A DNA stretch of 64,000 bases from JAUSFM01 sp964343705 (GCA_964343705.1 CAYFJX010000001.1:191519-255518), one strand, 5' to 3'; counted from the first letter of the stretch, positions 16,347 through 25,774 are shown. The notes: generated by a model not told the origin, from the sequence alone. Numbers and translations: made by a program.

Positions 16347-16422
16347 CTTAGCACCTCTTTCAAATTATAGTGGTTTTAGCGTTTTTAAACCTTTCTATTA
16401 CCACAGTGGATATTTAAAAAGA

Positions 16423-16430
16423 TTTATATA
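16423..16430 (+). promoter_or_regulatory. TATA box of lonB (leaderless)
   Basis: TTTATATA preceded by AAAAGA lies 24-31 bases before the ATG at 16454, and no Shine-Dalgarno is present. This favours a leaderless first cistron. Confidence 0.7.
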
Positions 16431-16453
16431 GGTTTACCAAATTTCCAAAATAT

Positions 16454-18526
16454 ATGAAAAAACAAAAGTCTGCAAGCAAGGCAAAGGCTGATCTAAACAT
16501 CACCAGCACTGATGATTTAAACATACCTGCAAAAATCGTAGAACAGGTTATTGGCCAGGACGAAGCTGTTGAAGTTATTAAACGAGCATCCTTGCAACGT
16601 AGACACGTTCTACTCATTGGAGAACCAGGTACTGGAAAGAGCATGCTGGGATTGGCTTTGGCTGAAATGCTTCCAAAAGAGAAATTGGTTGATGTTCTTT
16701 CATTTCCCAATCCAAATGATGAAAACCAGCCAATCATAAAAACAAGCCCTGCAGGCAAAGGTCGAAGCATGATTGCAAGTGCCAAACTGCAAAGTAATGC
16801 CATGTTTAAGAACCAAAATATTGTATTTATTATAATTGCAATTATCGTATCCTTATTGCCTTATTATTTGTATAGCAAAAAGATTTTTCCGTTTGACGCA
16901 CCAGTAATATACGCAGCGTCAATGATAACAGGAATAGTATTTATTCTAGGTGTTATCTTATTTATTAACCTAGGCAAGCGTATGGGGCCTCGAGTGAGTA
17001 CACCCAAGATTATTGTAGATAATTTTGGAAAGAAGCAAGCACCATTCTTTGATGCAACAGGTGCTCACGCAGGAGCATTACTAGGAGATGTACTCCATGA
17101 TCCTTTTCAATGCCATAATCCCGATAATTGTTTGCATTTATCCGACAACAAAAAGGTTGCAATAGCTACGCTTATTGACAATAGGATGGCGAATAAGAAA
17201 GTAGAGAAAAAAGAAAAAAGAAACTACGAAGCAATATTCCTTAATAAAAATGAGCTCTCTGTCTTGGGTGAAACAGAAGGTTCTGTTTCACCAGTTGACG
17301 TTTTATCCTCTAACCGCCATGATTACGACGGTCAAATGATAAAACTTACAACCTCCGAAAACAATGAAATTCTAGTTACACCAGAACACAAGATAGCAAT
17401 CTGGAAGAATGGAAAGATCGAGTACGTGGAAGCACAGAACATCAAAAAAGATTATGATGTTGTTGCACAGGCAGAAGACATTATTATTGATGAACAAGAT
17501 ATTATTAACACGTATGATGCACCACAACAAGAACAAGCTCGCTTGTACTACAAGTATTGTAGAATCAAGGCTGAAAATCCAGCCTGGGGCTACAAGCGAA
17601 TATCCAAAGCCATGGGTCAAAAAGAAGCAAAGACTCGATGGTGGCATGCAGGAAAACACATACCTTATCCAGTTCAAAGAATCAACTGGCTTAAACAACG
17701 AGGTCTTTTACCTCTTAAAATTGACAATCCTAAGCTGCCACTCATTGCAAAAGTGCTCGGTGCAACTTTTGGTGACGGCGGCATTTTTGAGAATCTAAAT
17801 GGAATCTTTCTTTCAAGCTCGGAAAAACCATCAGTAAAAGAATTCGGCAAGGACATAGAAAAGATAGGAGATTTAGATTTAAATGAAAATTCCAGAATTA
17901 TCAAAGGTGGAGAATATGGACATTCATGGTGTTACCAAAACACCAATAGAAATATTATACGATTCTTTTTAGCTTTAAAAGCACCACAAGGTAATAAAAC
18001 CAAGTTAGAACTAAAAGTGCCAGCTTGGATCAGATTACAAGAACAACTAGAAGATGAATTTTATGCTTCCTTTTTTGGAGGTGAACTAGGCAGTCCAAGT
18101 CTCCATAAAGATAAGAATCGTTTAACCACTTTAGAACTTGGCATAACAGGAGCACCAAAACTAAATGATAATCGGGTTGCTTTTCTCAACACAATTGCAG
18201 ATTATTTATCAAAAAAGAGGATTAAATGCAATTCAATTTATAGAAGGAAATTAGATGATAAATCAGTCATCTACAGATTGCAGATAGCAAAAAAAATGGA
18301 CAATGTTCTTTTATTCCTTATGAATACAAAACTCAATTATTGCAAATATAAAAAAGACAGATTATATCTGGCCTTAGGACAATGGGCTCATGAAAAGAAA
18401 AAGATGTACCATAGTTTACTTGAAAGAGGCTATGGTGCAGAACATGCAATGAAAACACTGAAATTAACGCCAAACTCACTCTATTTACTCCTTAATCATT
18501 TTGGACCAGCAGAGGCATCAACATGA
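16454..18526 (+). CDS. lonB-N: LonB protease N-terminal part plus N-intein with LAGLIDADG endonuclease
   Basis: 690 residues. Residues 1-219 are the start of the archaeal membrane protease LonB, with Walker A GEPGTGKS (56-63) and two membrane helices (about 122-140 and 149-173) inserted in the AAA+ domain, ending DVLHDPFQ. Residue 220 (Cys, 17111) begins an intein. It has block B VTPEHKIAI (Thr309, His312) and a two-motif homing endonuclease, LGATFGDGG (435-443) and YASFFGGELG (537-546). The frame stops at 18526 before any C-terminal splicing block. This half has no Walker B or protease domain, so it needs the next ORF to work. Confidence 0.9.
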   Translation: MKKQKSASKAKADLNITSTDDLNIPAKIVEQVIGQDEAVEVIKRASLQRRHVLLIGEPGTGKSMLGLALAEMLPKEKLVDVLSFPNPNDENQPIIKTSPAGKGRSMIASAKLQSNAMFKNQNIVFIIIAIIVSLLPYYLYSKKIFPFDAPVIYAASMITGIVFILGVILFINLGKRMGPRVSTPKIIVDNFGKKQAPFFDATGAHAGALLGDVLHDPFQCHNPDNCLHLSDNKKVAIATLIDNRMANKKVEKKEKRNYEAIFLNKNELSVLGETEGSVSPVDVLSSNRHDYDGQMIKLTTSENNEILVTPEHKIAIWKNGKIEYVEAQNIKKDYDVVAQAEDIIIDEQDIINTYDAPQQEQARLYYKYCRIKAENPAWGYKRISKAMGQKEAKTRWWHAGKHIPYPVQRINWLKQRGLLPLKIDNPKLPLIAKVLGATFGDGGIFENLNGIFLSSSEKPSVKEFGKDIEKIGDLDLNENSRIIKGGEYGHSWCYQNTNRNIIRFFLALKAPQGNKTKLELKVPAWIRLQEQLEDEFYASFFGGELGSPSLHKDKNRLTTLELGITGAPKLNDNRVAFLNTIADYLSKKRIKCNSIYRRKLDDKSVIYRLQIAKKMDNVLLFLMNTKLNYCKYKKDRLYLALGQWAHEKKKMYHSLLERGYGAEHAMKTLKLTPNSLYLLLNHFGPAEAST
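17111..18523 (+). other. N-intein with DOD homing endonuclease (471 residues)
   Basis: It begins at Cys220, directly after the extein HDPFQ, a site also used by Lon inteins of Thermococcales as I recall. Block A is atypical: CHNPDNCLHLS rather than a C-x-x-x-D-T-x-V type sequence. Block B is about 85 residues later. The endonuclease region appears complete, with both acidic catalytic residues (Asp441 and Glu544) present. Confidence 0.82.
18511..18515 (+). promoter_or_regulatory. Shine-Dalgarno for the second LonB ORF
   Basis: AGAGG ends 7 bases before the ATG at 18523. Its spacing matches other internal operon starts here and supports independent initiation of the C-terminal half. Confidence 0.6.
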
Positions 18527-18639
18527 AACTAACCAAACAAACCATTAGGAAAGTAGAAAAAGTACCATACAAAGGTAAACTGTACAATGTTACAACCTCT
18601 TCAGGCAATGTCATAGTCAATGGTGTCCTTTGTGCTAAC
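18523..18639 (+). other. 39-residue C-intein
   Basis: It runs from the Met start to Asn39, about the size of known natural C-inteins such as cyanobacterial DnaE (about 36). The penultimate residue is Ala where most inteins have His. The +1 residue is Ser, encoded at 18640-18642. Confidence 0.82.
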
Positions 18640-19896
18640 TCTGGTGGGTTAGGTACACCCGCACATGAACGAGTTGTAGCTGGAATGATTCACAAGGCAC
18701 ACATGGGAGTATTGTTTATTGATGAGATTGCTACACTGCAACCACACACCCAGCAAGAACTGCTGACAGCATTACAAGAAGGAAAGTACTCAGTAACTGG
18801 GCAGTCTGAACGAAGTGCTGGTGCAATGGTACGTACCGAGCCTGCGCCATGTAATTTCATTCTCATTGCTGCAGGAAATCTTGAAACACTCAAACACATG
18901 CATCCTGCATTACGATCTCGAATCAGAGGGTATGGGTATGAAGTGTATATGAAAGAGACCATGCCTGACACGCCAGAAAACAGGAGAAAAATCGGGTTAT
19001 TTGTAGCACAAGAAATTAAGAAGGATAAAAAAATCCCTCCTTTTGCCAAGGACGCTGTTGAACAGATTATTCAAGAAGCTCGAAAAATGGCAAACAGAAA
19101 AGGTCACCTTACCCTACGTTTGAGAGAACTTGGTGGGTTGGTTAGAGCTGCAGGAGACCTAGCACTGGAACAAAAACTTAAACTGGTAAATAAGAAGCAA
19201 GTTATTGATGCAAAGAAAATTGCGAGAACACTTGAAAAACAATTGGCAGATAAGATTATTGAACGTAGAAAAGAGTACGAAGTTATTATTACTGAAGGTA
19301 AGAAAATTGGTCGTGTAAACGGACTTGCAGTTATGGGTGGAGAGACAGGCATTTACTCAGGAATTATTCTTCCCATAGAAAGTCAAGTGACTCATGGGGG
19401 CAAAGAACGTCAGATTATTGCTACCGGAAAGCTTGGTGAGATTGCTAAGGAAGCAATTAAGAACGTTTCGGCAATTATCAAAAAGTACTTTGGTGAAGAT
19501 ATCAAAGAAAAGCATGATATTTACGTGCAGTTCTTGCAAACGTACGAGGGTGTTGAAGGAGACAGTGCAAGTATTGCTGTTGCAACTTCAATTATTTCTG
19601 CACTAAAAGGATTGCCAGTTCGCCAGGATACTGCAATGACAGGAAGCCTGTCTGTACGTGGTGAAGTGTTGCCGGTTGGTGGTGTGTCTGCTAAGGTTGA
19701 AGCTGCCATTGAATCAGGAATCAAACAAGTAATTGTTCCTCAGTCCAACCTCCAAGACATTGTCCTCTCAAAGGAGACATTGAGCAAGATTAAAGTTGTT
19801 CCTGTTGAGAACATTGCACAAGTACTTAAGCATGCTCTTGATTGGAGGGGTAAAGAAGCCATTCTTAAGAAGATTCTAAAGATGGAACGGTATTAG
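18523..19896 (+). CDS. lonB-C: C-intein plus LonB C-terminal part (AAA+ remainder and Ser-Lys protease)
   Basis: 457 residues. Residues 1-39 are a C-intein, with block F-like VPYKGKLYNVTTSSGN and block G NGVLCAN ending in Asn39, followed by Ser40 as the +1 nucleophile. Residues 40-457 resume LonB at SGGLGTPAHERV, with Walker B VLFIDE (63-68), sensor region IAAGN and a protease domain with catalytic Ser348 (GDSAS) and Lys391 (GGVSAK). Splicing would give 637 residues, normal for archaeal LonB. The ATG overlaps the previous stop (ATGA) and has AGAGG upstream. LonB degrades misfolded and regulatory proteins at the membrane. Confidence 0.9.
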   Translation: MKLTKQTIRKVEKVPYKGKLYNVTTSSGNVIVNGVLCANSGGLGTPAHERVVAGMIHKAHMGVLFIDEIATLQPHTQQELLTALQEGKYSVTGQSERSAGAMVRTEPAPCNFILIAAGNLETLKHMHPALRSRIRGYGYEVYMKETMPDTPENRRKIGLFVAQEIKKDKKIPPFAKDAVEQIIQEARKMANRKGHLTLRLRELGGLVRAAGDLALEQKLKLVNKKQVIDAKKIARTLEKQLADKIIERRKEYEVIITEGKKIGRVNGLAVMGGETGIYSGIILPIESQVTHGGKERQIIATGKLGEIAKEAIKNVSAIIKKYFGEDIKEKHDIYVQFLQTYEGVEGDSASIAVATSIISALKGLPVRQDTAMTGSLSVRGEVLPVGGVSAKVEAAIESGIKQVIVPQSNLQDIVLSKETLSKIKVVPVENIAQVLKHALDWRGKEAILKKILKMERY

Positions 19897-19917
19897 TACT
19901 AAGAAACAAACAAAAAA

Positions 19918-21936
19918 CTACCGTTCAGGCCCAACTTCTTTTCCTGAGTCATTATATTTCTTTATGTCAATAACACCAGGTATCTCCCTTATAGTTGCGA
20001 TTAAGTTTTGAAAGTCTATAACTTTAGGAACAGTTAACTTAAACGTAATGGCAACTTTGTCCTTCTTACTCCGTGTGTTAATAGAATGTACATTGACTCG
20101 TGATTTTGAAAGAAAATTAAGAATTTCGGCAAGCAAGCCCACACGATCATGGACAATAACCTTAAACTTCTTGAGATCTGGTAGTGCTTCTTCTTTCCAT
20201 GCAGCAACCACCCCTTTACTTTGATCAAGGGCATGGATGTTAGGACATTCCTTGCCATGGATGGTCACTTTTTTATCCTTGGTAAAGAAGGCGAGAATAG
20301 GACTTTTGTACTGTGGCGAGCAACACTTTGAAAATTTAATGTTTGCTGGCTTCACTGGTTTTGACCCTGAAATAATAATGCGTTCTTTGAGACTTTTTTC
20401 AGAGACACCAATGTCGCCCGAACGTGAAATATCTGATTTTATGTTTAGCTTTGACCTAATTTTACTTCGGGCCTTTCCTGTTTTTACAAATGAAAGCCAG
20501 TTACGTGAAGGACTTGCATTTTTTTGTGTGTAGACTTTAACAACATCACCACTTTGTAAAATGTAATCTAATGGAACAATATGGCCATTGACTTCTACTT
20601 TTGAACAGTGGGTACCTACATTGGTGTGAACTGCGTATGCAAAGTCAACAGGTGTGGAATTTTCTGGAAGAGAAATAGGGTCACCTTTTGGTGTGAAGAC
20701 CACGATTTCATTTTCAAATAAGTCAATTCTAAGGGTTTCAACAAACTCTCGTGCTGTTTTTGATTCTTGCTTCCACTCAAGCAGTTGTTTGAGCCAACTC
20801 AATTTTCTGTCAAATTTCTTGTCACGCTCACTTCCTTTGTAACGCCAGTGTGCTGCAATACCTGCTTCAGCAATATTGTGCATGTCCCGGGTACGTATTT
20901 GGATCTCAATAATTTTTCCGTGACTACCCACAACTGACGTATGTAGTGACTGATACCCATTAGCTTTAGGCAGTGACACGTAATCTTTGAATCGTCGAGG
21001 GATTGGCTTCCAGAGTTCGTGTACAACACCTAGAGCAGTGTAACAATCAGGGATGGTATCAACAATGATTCGAAGAGCAATAAGATCATAAATTTCAGAG
21101 AAGTCTTTTCGTCGCTTTCTCATTTTTTGATAGATGCTATAGAAATATTTTGCACGGCCAATAACCTCAGACTCTATGTTCATTGATTTTAATTTCTCAG
21201 TCACACTTTTGATAAACAACTTTGTTTTTTTCTCACGCTCACCACGTTTCTCAGCGATTCGCTCACGAATTCGCTTGTATGATTCAGGATCAAGAATCTT
21301 AAAAGCAAGGTCTTCAAGTTCACCTTTTAGTGATCGTACCCCAAGCTTGTGTGCAATTGGCGCGTAGATATCCATTGTTTCGCGGGCAATTCGCTCTTTT
21401 TTCTCAGGTCGGAAATTACTTGAGCTGAGAGTGCGCATATTGTGTAATCGATCAGCAAGCTTGATTAGAATAACCCGAATGTCCTTAGTACTCGCAAGCA
21501 TTATCTTACGAAGGTTGGTAGCGTTGTACTCTTCTTTAGTTGGCATGCGCTCTCTGATCTTAGTTACTCCTTCAACAAGCAAAGTTATTTCGTCACCAAA
21601 CCTCTTTTTGAGTTGTTCAGAAGTAACACCACAATCTTCAATACAGTCATGAAGAAGACCTGCACAAATACTTGCAGAATCTGCCTTCATATCCATGAGT
21701 ACAAGAGCTGTTTCAATAAGATGATTTATGTACGCTTCGCCAGAATGTCGTGTTTGTCCTTTGTGTGACTCATGGGCAAATTTAAATGCGCGAATAATAA
21801 CATCAAAATCTGCTTTGGGATTGTATTCTAAGATTTTATTTATGAACTCCCCGATCTTCATGTGTTTATGAGCTCTAGAGTCAAATGCTTGGACATCTTC
21901 AATGAGTTTCTTAGATAATGCCTTCTTGTAGGTCAT
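19918..21936 (-). CDS. rsh: Bifunctional RelA/SpoT-homologue (long RSH), (p)ppGpp synthetase/hydrolase
   Basis: About 672 residues with full bacterial architecture. The HD hydrolase domain has EAYINHLIE, GLLHDCIED and IKLADRLHNMRTL. The synthetase has RRKDFSEIYD (an RxKD type, as in bifunctional Rel/SpoT), DYVSLPKANGYQSLHTSV and EIQIRTRDMHNIAEAG. A TGS domain (VFTPKGDPISLPENS), a CC zinc-type segment (KFSKCCSPQYKSP) and a C-terminal ACT domain follow. All key residues look intact. ATG at 21936 has AAAGGGG 7 bases before it. An in-frame ATG at 21975 is the alternative. Long RSH proteins are rare in archaea, so transfer from bacteria is likely. Confidence 0.9.
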   Translation of the reverse strand: MTYKKALSKKLIEDVQAFDSRAHKHMKIGEFINKILEYNPKADFDVIIRAFKFAHESHKGQTRHSGEAYINHLIETALVLMDMKADSASICAGLLHDCIEDCGVTSEQLKKRFGDEITLLVEGVTKIRERMPTKEEYNATNLRKIMLASTKDIRVILIKLADRLHNMRTLSSSNFRPEKKERIARETMDIYAPIAHKLGVRSLKGELEDLAFKILDPESYKRIRERIAEKRGEREKKTKLFIKSVTEKLKSMNIESEVIGRAKYFYSIYQKMRKRRKDFSEIYDLIALRIIVDTIPDCYTALGVVHELWKPIPRRFKDYVSLPKANGYQSLHTSVVGSHGKIIEIQIRTRDMHNIAEAGIAAHWRYKGSERDKKFDRKLSWLKQLLEWKQESKTAREFVETLRIDLFENEIVVFTPKGDPISLPENSTPVDFAYAVHTNVGTHCSKVEVNGHIVPLDYILQSGDVVKVYTQKNASPSRNWLSFVKTGKARSKIRSKLNIKSDISRSGDIGVSEKSLKERIIISGSKPVKPANIKFSKCCSPQYKSPILAFFTKDKKVTIHGKECPNIHALDQSKGVVAAWKEEALPDLKKFKVIVHDRVGLLAEILNFLSKSRVNVHSINTRSKKDKVAITFKLTVPKVIDFQNLIATIREIPGVIDIKKYNDSGKEVGPER

Positions 21937-22056
21937 ATTGTTCCCCTTTCCATTGTGAGAATGTGCTCCTGCCATAGTCAAAACCCTATCTGTAATCTGG
22001 TTCAATACAATATATAACCGCAAAGATTTATAACCTTTTTGGTACTCTCACCGCCT

Positions 22057-23100
22057 ATGACGGCTGAAAACCCGCAAAACAGGAAAAACATCAAACCAGT
22101 TGTATGCTTAGGAATTGAGAGCACTGCGCACACCTTTGGAGCAAGTGTTGTGGATAGCAAGGGCACTATTATGTCCAATGTAAAAAAAGCATTTACAACA
22201 AGCACAGGAGGAATGGTTCCTGCACAAGTAGCAGAACACCATGTGCAAGCGTGTGGAAAAGTCATTCAAGAAGCACTTGCTGACGCTGGTACGACTATCC
22301 AAGAAGTGGATATTATTGCTGTGTCTTCTTCACCTGGACTTGGTCCTATGTTACGTATTGGTGTAGTTACTGCTCGCAGTCTTTCAATACTCTATAACAA
22401 GCCAGTTGTGGGTGTTAATCACTGCATTGCACATTTGGAAGTTGGCAGGCTTGCGACAGGAGCAAAAGATCCCTTGTTATTATACGCGTCTGGGGCAAAC
22501 ACCCAAGTCATAGCGTTTGAAGCTGGAAAATACAGAATCTTTGGTGAGACACTTGATTGTGGCATTGGAAATTTGTTGGATTCTTTTGCACGACATGCTG
22601 GCCTTGGTTTTCCTGGTGGTCCAAAGATTGAAAAGCTTGCAGCTGCGTGCACAAATAAAGATGAACTTGTTGAGCTTCCTTACTCAGTAAAGGGCATGGA
22701 TGTAAACTTTGGTGGGCTTCTTTCGAATTTAAAGCAGAAGTTTGATTCTGGAAAATATCCTATTGAAGACTTGGCGTTTGCACTGCAGGAAACAGTGTTT
22801 GCCATGCTTACTGAAGTGAGTGAGCGTGCTCTTGCTCACACTGGAAAAACAGAACTAGTTCTTGGCGGGGGCGTAGCATGTAATAAGCGACTTCAAGAGA
22901 TGTGTCAGAAGATGTGTGAGGCTCGAGGAGCTAAAAGTTTTGTTCCTGAAAATTCCTTGCTTGTTGACAATGCTGCCATGATTGCCTGGACAGGCATACT
23001 CCGGTTTCAAGCAGAAGGAGGTATTGCTCCAGACCAGATTGAGACACTAGTAAAAGATCCATACTTGAGAACTGATGAGGTTGAGGTTAGTTGGCGGTGA
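22057..23100 (+). CDS. kae1: Kae1/TsaD, tRNA t6A threonylcarbamoyltransferase catalytic subunit
   Basis: 347 residues from the ATG at 22057, about 30 bases after a TTTATAAC promoter. A TTG six codons earlier is less likely. It transfers threonylcarbamoyl to A37 of ANN-decoding tRNAs within KEOPS. Motifs are GIESTAHTFGAS, the metal-binding HHVQA and HCIAH histidines, SGANTQV and GGGVACNKRL. The Bud32 kinase often fused in archaea is not attached. It is divergent from rsh. A membrane AAA+ gene with its own promoter follows after 53 bases. Confidence 0.92.
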   Translation: MTAENPQNRKNIKPVVCLGIESTAHTFGASVVDSKGTIMSNVKKAFTTSTGGMVPAQVAEHHVQACGKVIQEALADAGTTIQEVDIIAVSSSPGLGPMLRIGVVTARSLSILYNKPVVGVNHCIAHLEVGRLATGAKDPLLLYASGANTQVIAFEAGKYRIFGETLDCGIGNLLDSFARHAGLGFPGGPKIEKLAAACTNKDELVELPYSVKGMDVNFGGLLSNLKQKFDSGKYPIEDLAFALQETVFAMLTEVSERALAHTGKTELVLGGGVACNKRLQEMCQKMCEARGAKSFVPENSLLVDNAAMIAWTGILRFQAEGGIAPDQIETLVKDPYLRTDEVEVSWR

Positions 23101-23153
23101 GGTTTTTAAAGCATTTAGTAATTCTTAAATAACATCCTCTTTTCTCCAAATAT

Positions 23154-24941
23154 ATGCCACAATCACTAGAAGACAAACTTGTTGCAACGTTAAAGAAGAA
23201 AAATAGGATATCTTTGCTTGAATCTGTACAACTTATGTATGGGGGTGACATATGGAATTTTGCGACCTTGATTGCAGGTATAAGTGCCATTTCAAGCGCA
23301 GCTTTTCTAGCGGCTACGATTAGTGATGGAGTTGTAGCTGACGAAAATTTAGTGAATGTGTTAGAAGTAGCACAGAAAAGCATGGAGAAACTTAGTGGGA
23401 GTATTGGTGACACACTGGCTGGAACACCCTCAACTGAACAAGTTATGACCGCACAAAATGATTATGCTGAAGTCATGACACATCTTGAACATGCCACCAG
23501 GGTTTCTGACAATAATACTATAGAAGAAATTGTAGAAAAACTTGCTGCAGAGAGTGATCAGTTTTCAGGACAAGGCAATGGACAACAAGCTATTGGTTTG
23601 CTGCATGAGGTGCAACCAGATATTACAACAGTTATGGAAGAAAAGTCAGGAGAAATAGGAAAATTGTTCTTTTGGGCATACTTAAGTGCTTGTGCTTCTC
23701 TCCTAATCAATATGGGCACGTATGAGACTGTAACAAAGAAAGGGAGAAACTACCAACAACTAAATCAGGAAATACAAAAAAATAATACTAAAATTAATGA
23801 TGAACTACCTAAGATTTTAGAAGGGTTAAATGAGTTTCCCACCTCTAATTTAATCTATTCTATTACCTTACAATATCTTCGTGAAACAGGGAATGTTACC
23901 CTTGCTTTGGATTTCTTAGCAGAATCAACAACTAAAGCTGATATTGCTGTAAGAAAGTATGAGGAACTAGGAGGGAACAGTGTATTTAAGTTTGATAAAA
24001 AAGGGAAGAAAGGAATCACTCGTGACCAACTTTTTGAAGTAATTAAGAGTGTTATGCCAGAAGCAAAACCAGTTGATCCAACACCTAAGCTAACCACTTT
24101 TAATGAAATAGGTGGGTATGCTGAATTAAAAGAAGAATTACAATTACTTGCAGAACTTGTAATTAATCCAAAAGATGCTGAAGCACAAGGTGTAAAACCT
24201 GAAACAGGACTTATTTTGTATGGTCCTCCAGGAACAGGAAAAACAATTATTGCTGAAGCAATGATCGCCTATGCATTAAGAGAACTTGGAGAAGATGCAA
24301 AAAAACATTATGAAGTAATTACGGCTGCAGAGATTAAAAGAGGGTTATATGGAGAGAGTGAAGCTCAAGTTGCACGTTTATTTGCGCGAGCCCGTGCAAA
24401 TGCCCCGTTCTTTATTCTTGTTGATGAAGGAGATAGCTTGTTAGGTGAACGAGGAGACAGTGCAGCACAACACATTGATGCCCAAGTTACTAACCAGTTC
24501 TTAGTTGAAATAGGAGGTGTTAAAAGAGGAGAAGGAGTTTTTACCATCATAACAAGTAATAGGGAAGAAGCAATAGATACTGCAGCAAGCCGATATGGCC
24601 GTCTTGGGGTAAAAAAGCTTGTTGGATTACCAGATGCAAATGCGCGATATAGTATTTTAGAAAAACATCTTAGTATAATGGGAAGGCAAGATCTTTTGGA
24701 CAAAGATCTTGAGTATAACAGAATCGTGAATGCAACAGAAGGCTTTACTGGTGCAGATATTGCAGGAGCAGTAGGCAGGGTATTCTGGACTCGATATGGA
24801 CGTATAAAATTACAAGAAGAAGAACCCTACAAAATTACAACTGAGCATTTAGTTGAAGCTGCTAACCAGTATAAGACAACAGTAAAAGAAACACGGGCTG
24901 TTGGTTTTATGGTGGATAAATCAGAGTCCACCACACCTTAA
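23154..24941 (+). CDS. Membrane-anchored AAA+ ATPase without a peptidase domain
   Basis: 595 residues. Membrane helices at about 37-57 and 172-190 flank a roughly 115-residue loop that should lie outside the cell. After a linker (about 190-310) comes a single FtsH/Cdc48-like AAA+ module, FNEIGGYAELKEEL, Walker A GPPGTGKT, Walker B FILVDEGDSL, sensor 1 IITSN and an arginine-finger region SRYGRLG. FtsH has this topology followed by an HExxH peptidase, which is missing here. It may extract or remodel membrane proteins. A CTTAAATAAC box about 28 bases upstream suggests a leaderless transcript. It overlaps the tatD stop. Confidence 0.8.
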   Translation: MPQSLEDKLVATLKKKNRISLLESVQLMYGGDIWNFATLIAGISAISSAAFLAATISDGVVADENLVNVLEVAQKSMEKLSGSIGDTLAGTPSTEQVMTAQNDYAEVMTHLEHATRVSDNNTIEEIVEKLAAESDQFSGQGNGQQAIGLLHEVQPDITTVMEEKSGEIGKLFFWAYLSACASLLINMGTYETVTKKGRNYQQLNQEIQKNNTKINDELPKILEGLNEFPTSNLIYSITLQYLRETGNVTLALDFLAESTTKADIAVRKYEELGGNSVFKFDKKGKKGITRDQLFEVIKSVMPEAKPVDPTPKLTTFNEIGGYAELKEELQLLAELVINPKDAEAQGVKPETGLILYGPPGTGKTIIAEAMIAYALRELGEDAKKHYEVITAAEIKRGLYGESEAQVARLFARARANAPFFILVDEGDSLLGERGDSAAQHIDAQVTNQFLVEIGGVKRGEGVFTIITSNREEAIDTAASRYGRLGVKKLVGLPDANARYSILEKHLSIMGRQDLLDKDLEYNRIVNATEGFTGADIAGAVGRVFWTRYGRIKLQEEEPYKITTEHLVEAANQYKTTVKETRAVGFMVDKSESTTP

Positions 24942-25741
24942 CCAAATACATTCTTATAATTCAATAACAGTGTATTCTCAGTTTCTTCAACAGTAAATCC
25001 TTTTATCTCAGCAATTTTCTTAATGCTTTGAGTAATGTTTGCTGATTCGTTCCGCTCGCCTTTAACTGGACTGAGGTAGGGTGCGTCTGTTTCTGTAAAG
25101 AGTTGATTGATGTTCACGCGTTTGACCATTTCTTGAAAGTGTGTTGAGAAAACAATGTTGGTTGGTATGGAAAAGCACATGCCATGCTCTGCTGCTTTTT
25201 CAGCAAGCTTCAGGCTTCCACCAAAACAGTGCATAACAATCTTACTGGGCTTCAGCGACGAGGATTGTAATAGTTCAATGCATTCTTTTTCAGCTTTCCG
25301 CGAGTGTACAATAATGGGCTTTTTAAGTTTCTCAGCAACGCTGATCATTATTTCAAACACTGGTACTTGCTTCTTTAAACTGCCTGGGATAGTGTGGTTG
25401 TCCATGCCTACCTCGCCGATTGCAACTACCTTGTTTGCTTTTTTCTTGCCTTCTTTGACCATCCATGCAGCTTCTTCGTCAACATCAAACTTTTCAATCT
25501 TGATGGGGTAGATGGCTTGTTTTGCTTCTTCAGCAAGTGCTTCAACAGGGTACACTCCCAAAGCTGCAGAAATAATGTCATACTTTTTGGCAAGAGCAAT
25601 GCTTTTCCTGTTTGTCTCAGGATTCACACCATTGGTGACAATCCGCACCACATTAGCTGCACGAGCTCGTTCTATGACCTTGTCAAGGTCCTTGTCAAAT
25701 TTTGCATGATCTAAATGTGCATGAATATCAATAAGTACCAT
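24938..25741 (-). CDS. tatD: TatD-family metal-dependent hydrolase (putative 3'-5' DNase)
   Basis: 267 residues with a TIM-barrel amidohydrolase pattern: DIHAHLD metal site, GEVGMD, IIVHSRKAE, VMHCFGG and the terminal TETDAPYL. These match TatD, which removes nucleotides from DNA ends and may act in repair. Length is normal. It is probably monocistronic, with 4 bases overlapping the convergent AAA+ gene. Its promoter lies in the gap to the membrane-protein pair. Confidence 0.85.
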   Translation of the reverse strand: MVLIDIHAHLDHAKFDKDLDKVIERARAANVVRIVTNGVNPETNRKSIALAKKYDIISAALGVYPVEALAEEAKQAIYPIKIEKFDVDEEAAWMVKEGKKKANKVVAIGEVGMDNHTIPGSLKKQVPVFEIMISVAEKLKKPIIVHSRKAEKECIELLQSSSLKPSKIVMHCFGGSLKLAEKAAEHGMCFSIPTNIVFSTHFQEMVKRVNINQLFTETDAPYLSPVKGERNESANITQSIKKIAEIKGFTVEETENTLLLNYKNVFG

Positions 25742-25774
25742 GCATCTGACAAAAGACCTGCTGTATTTAAATGT

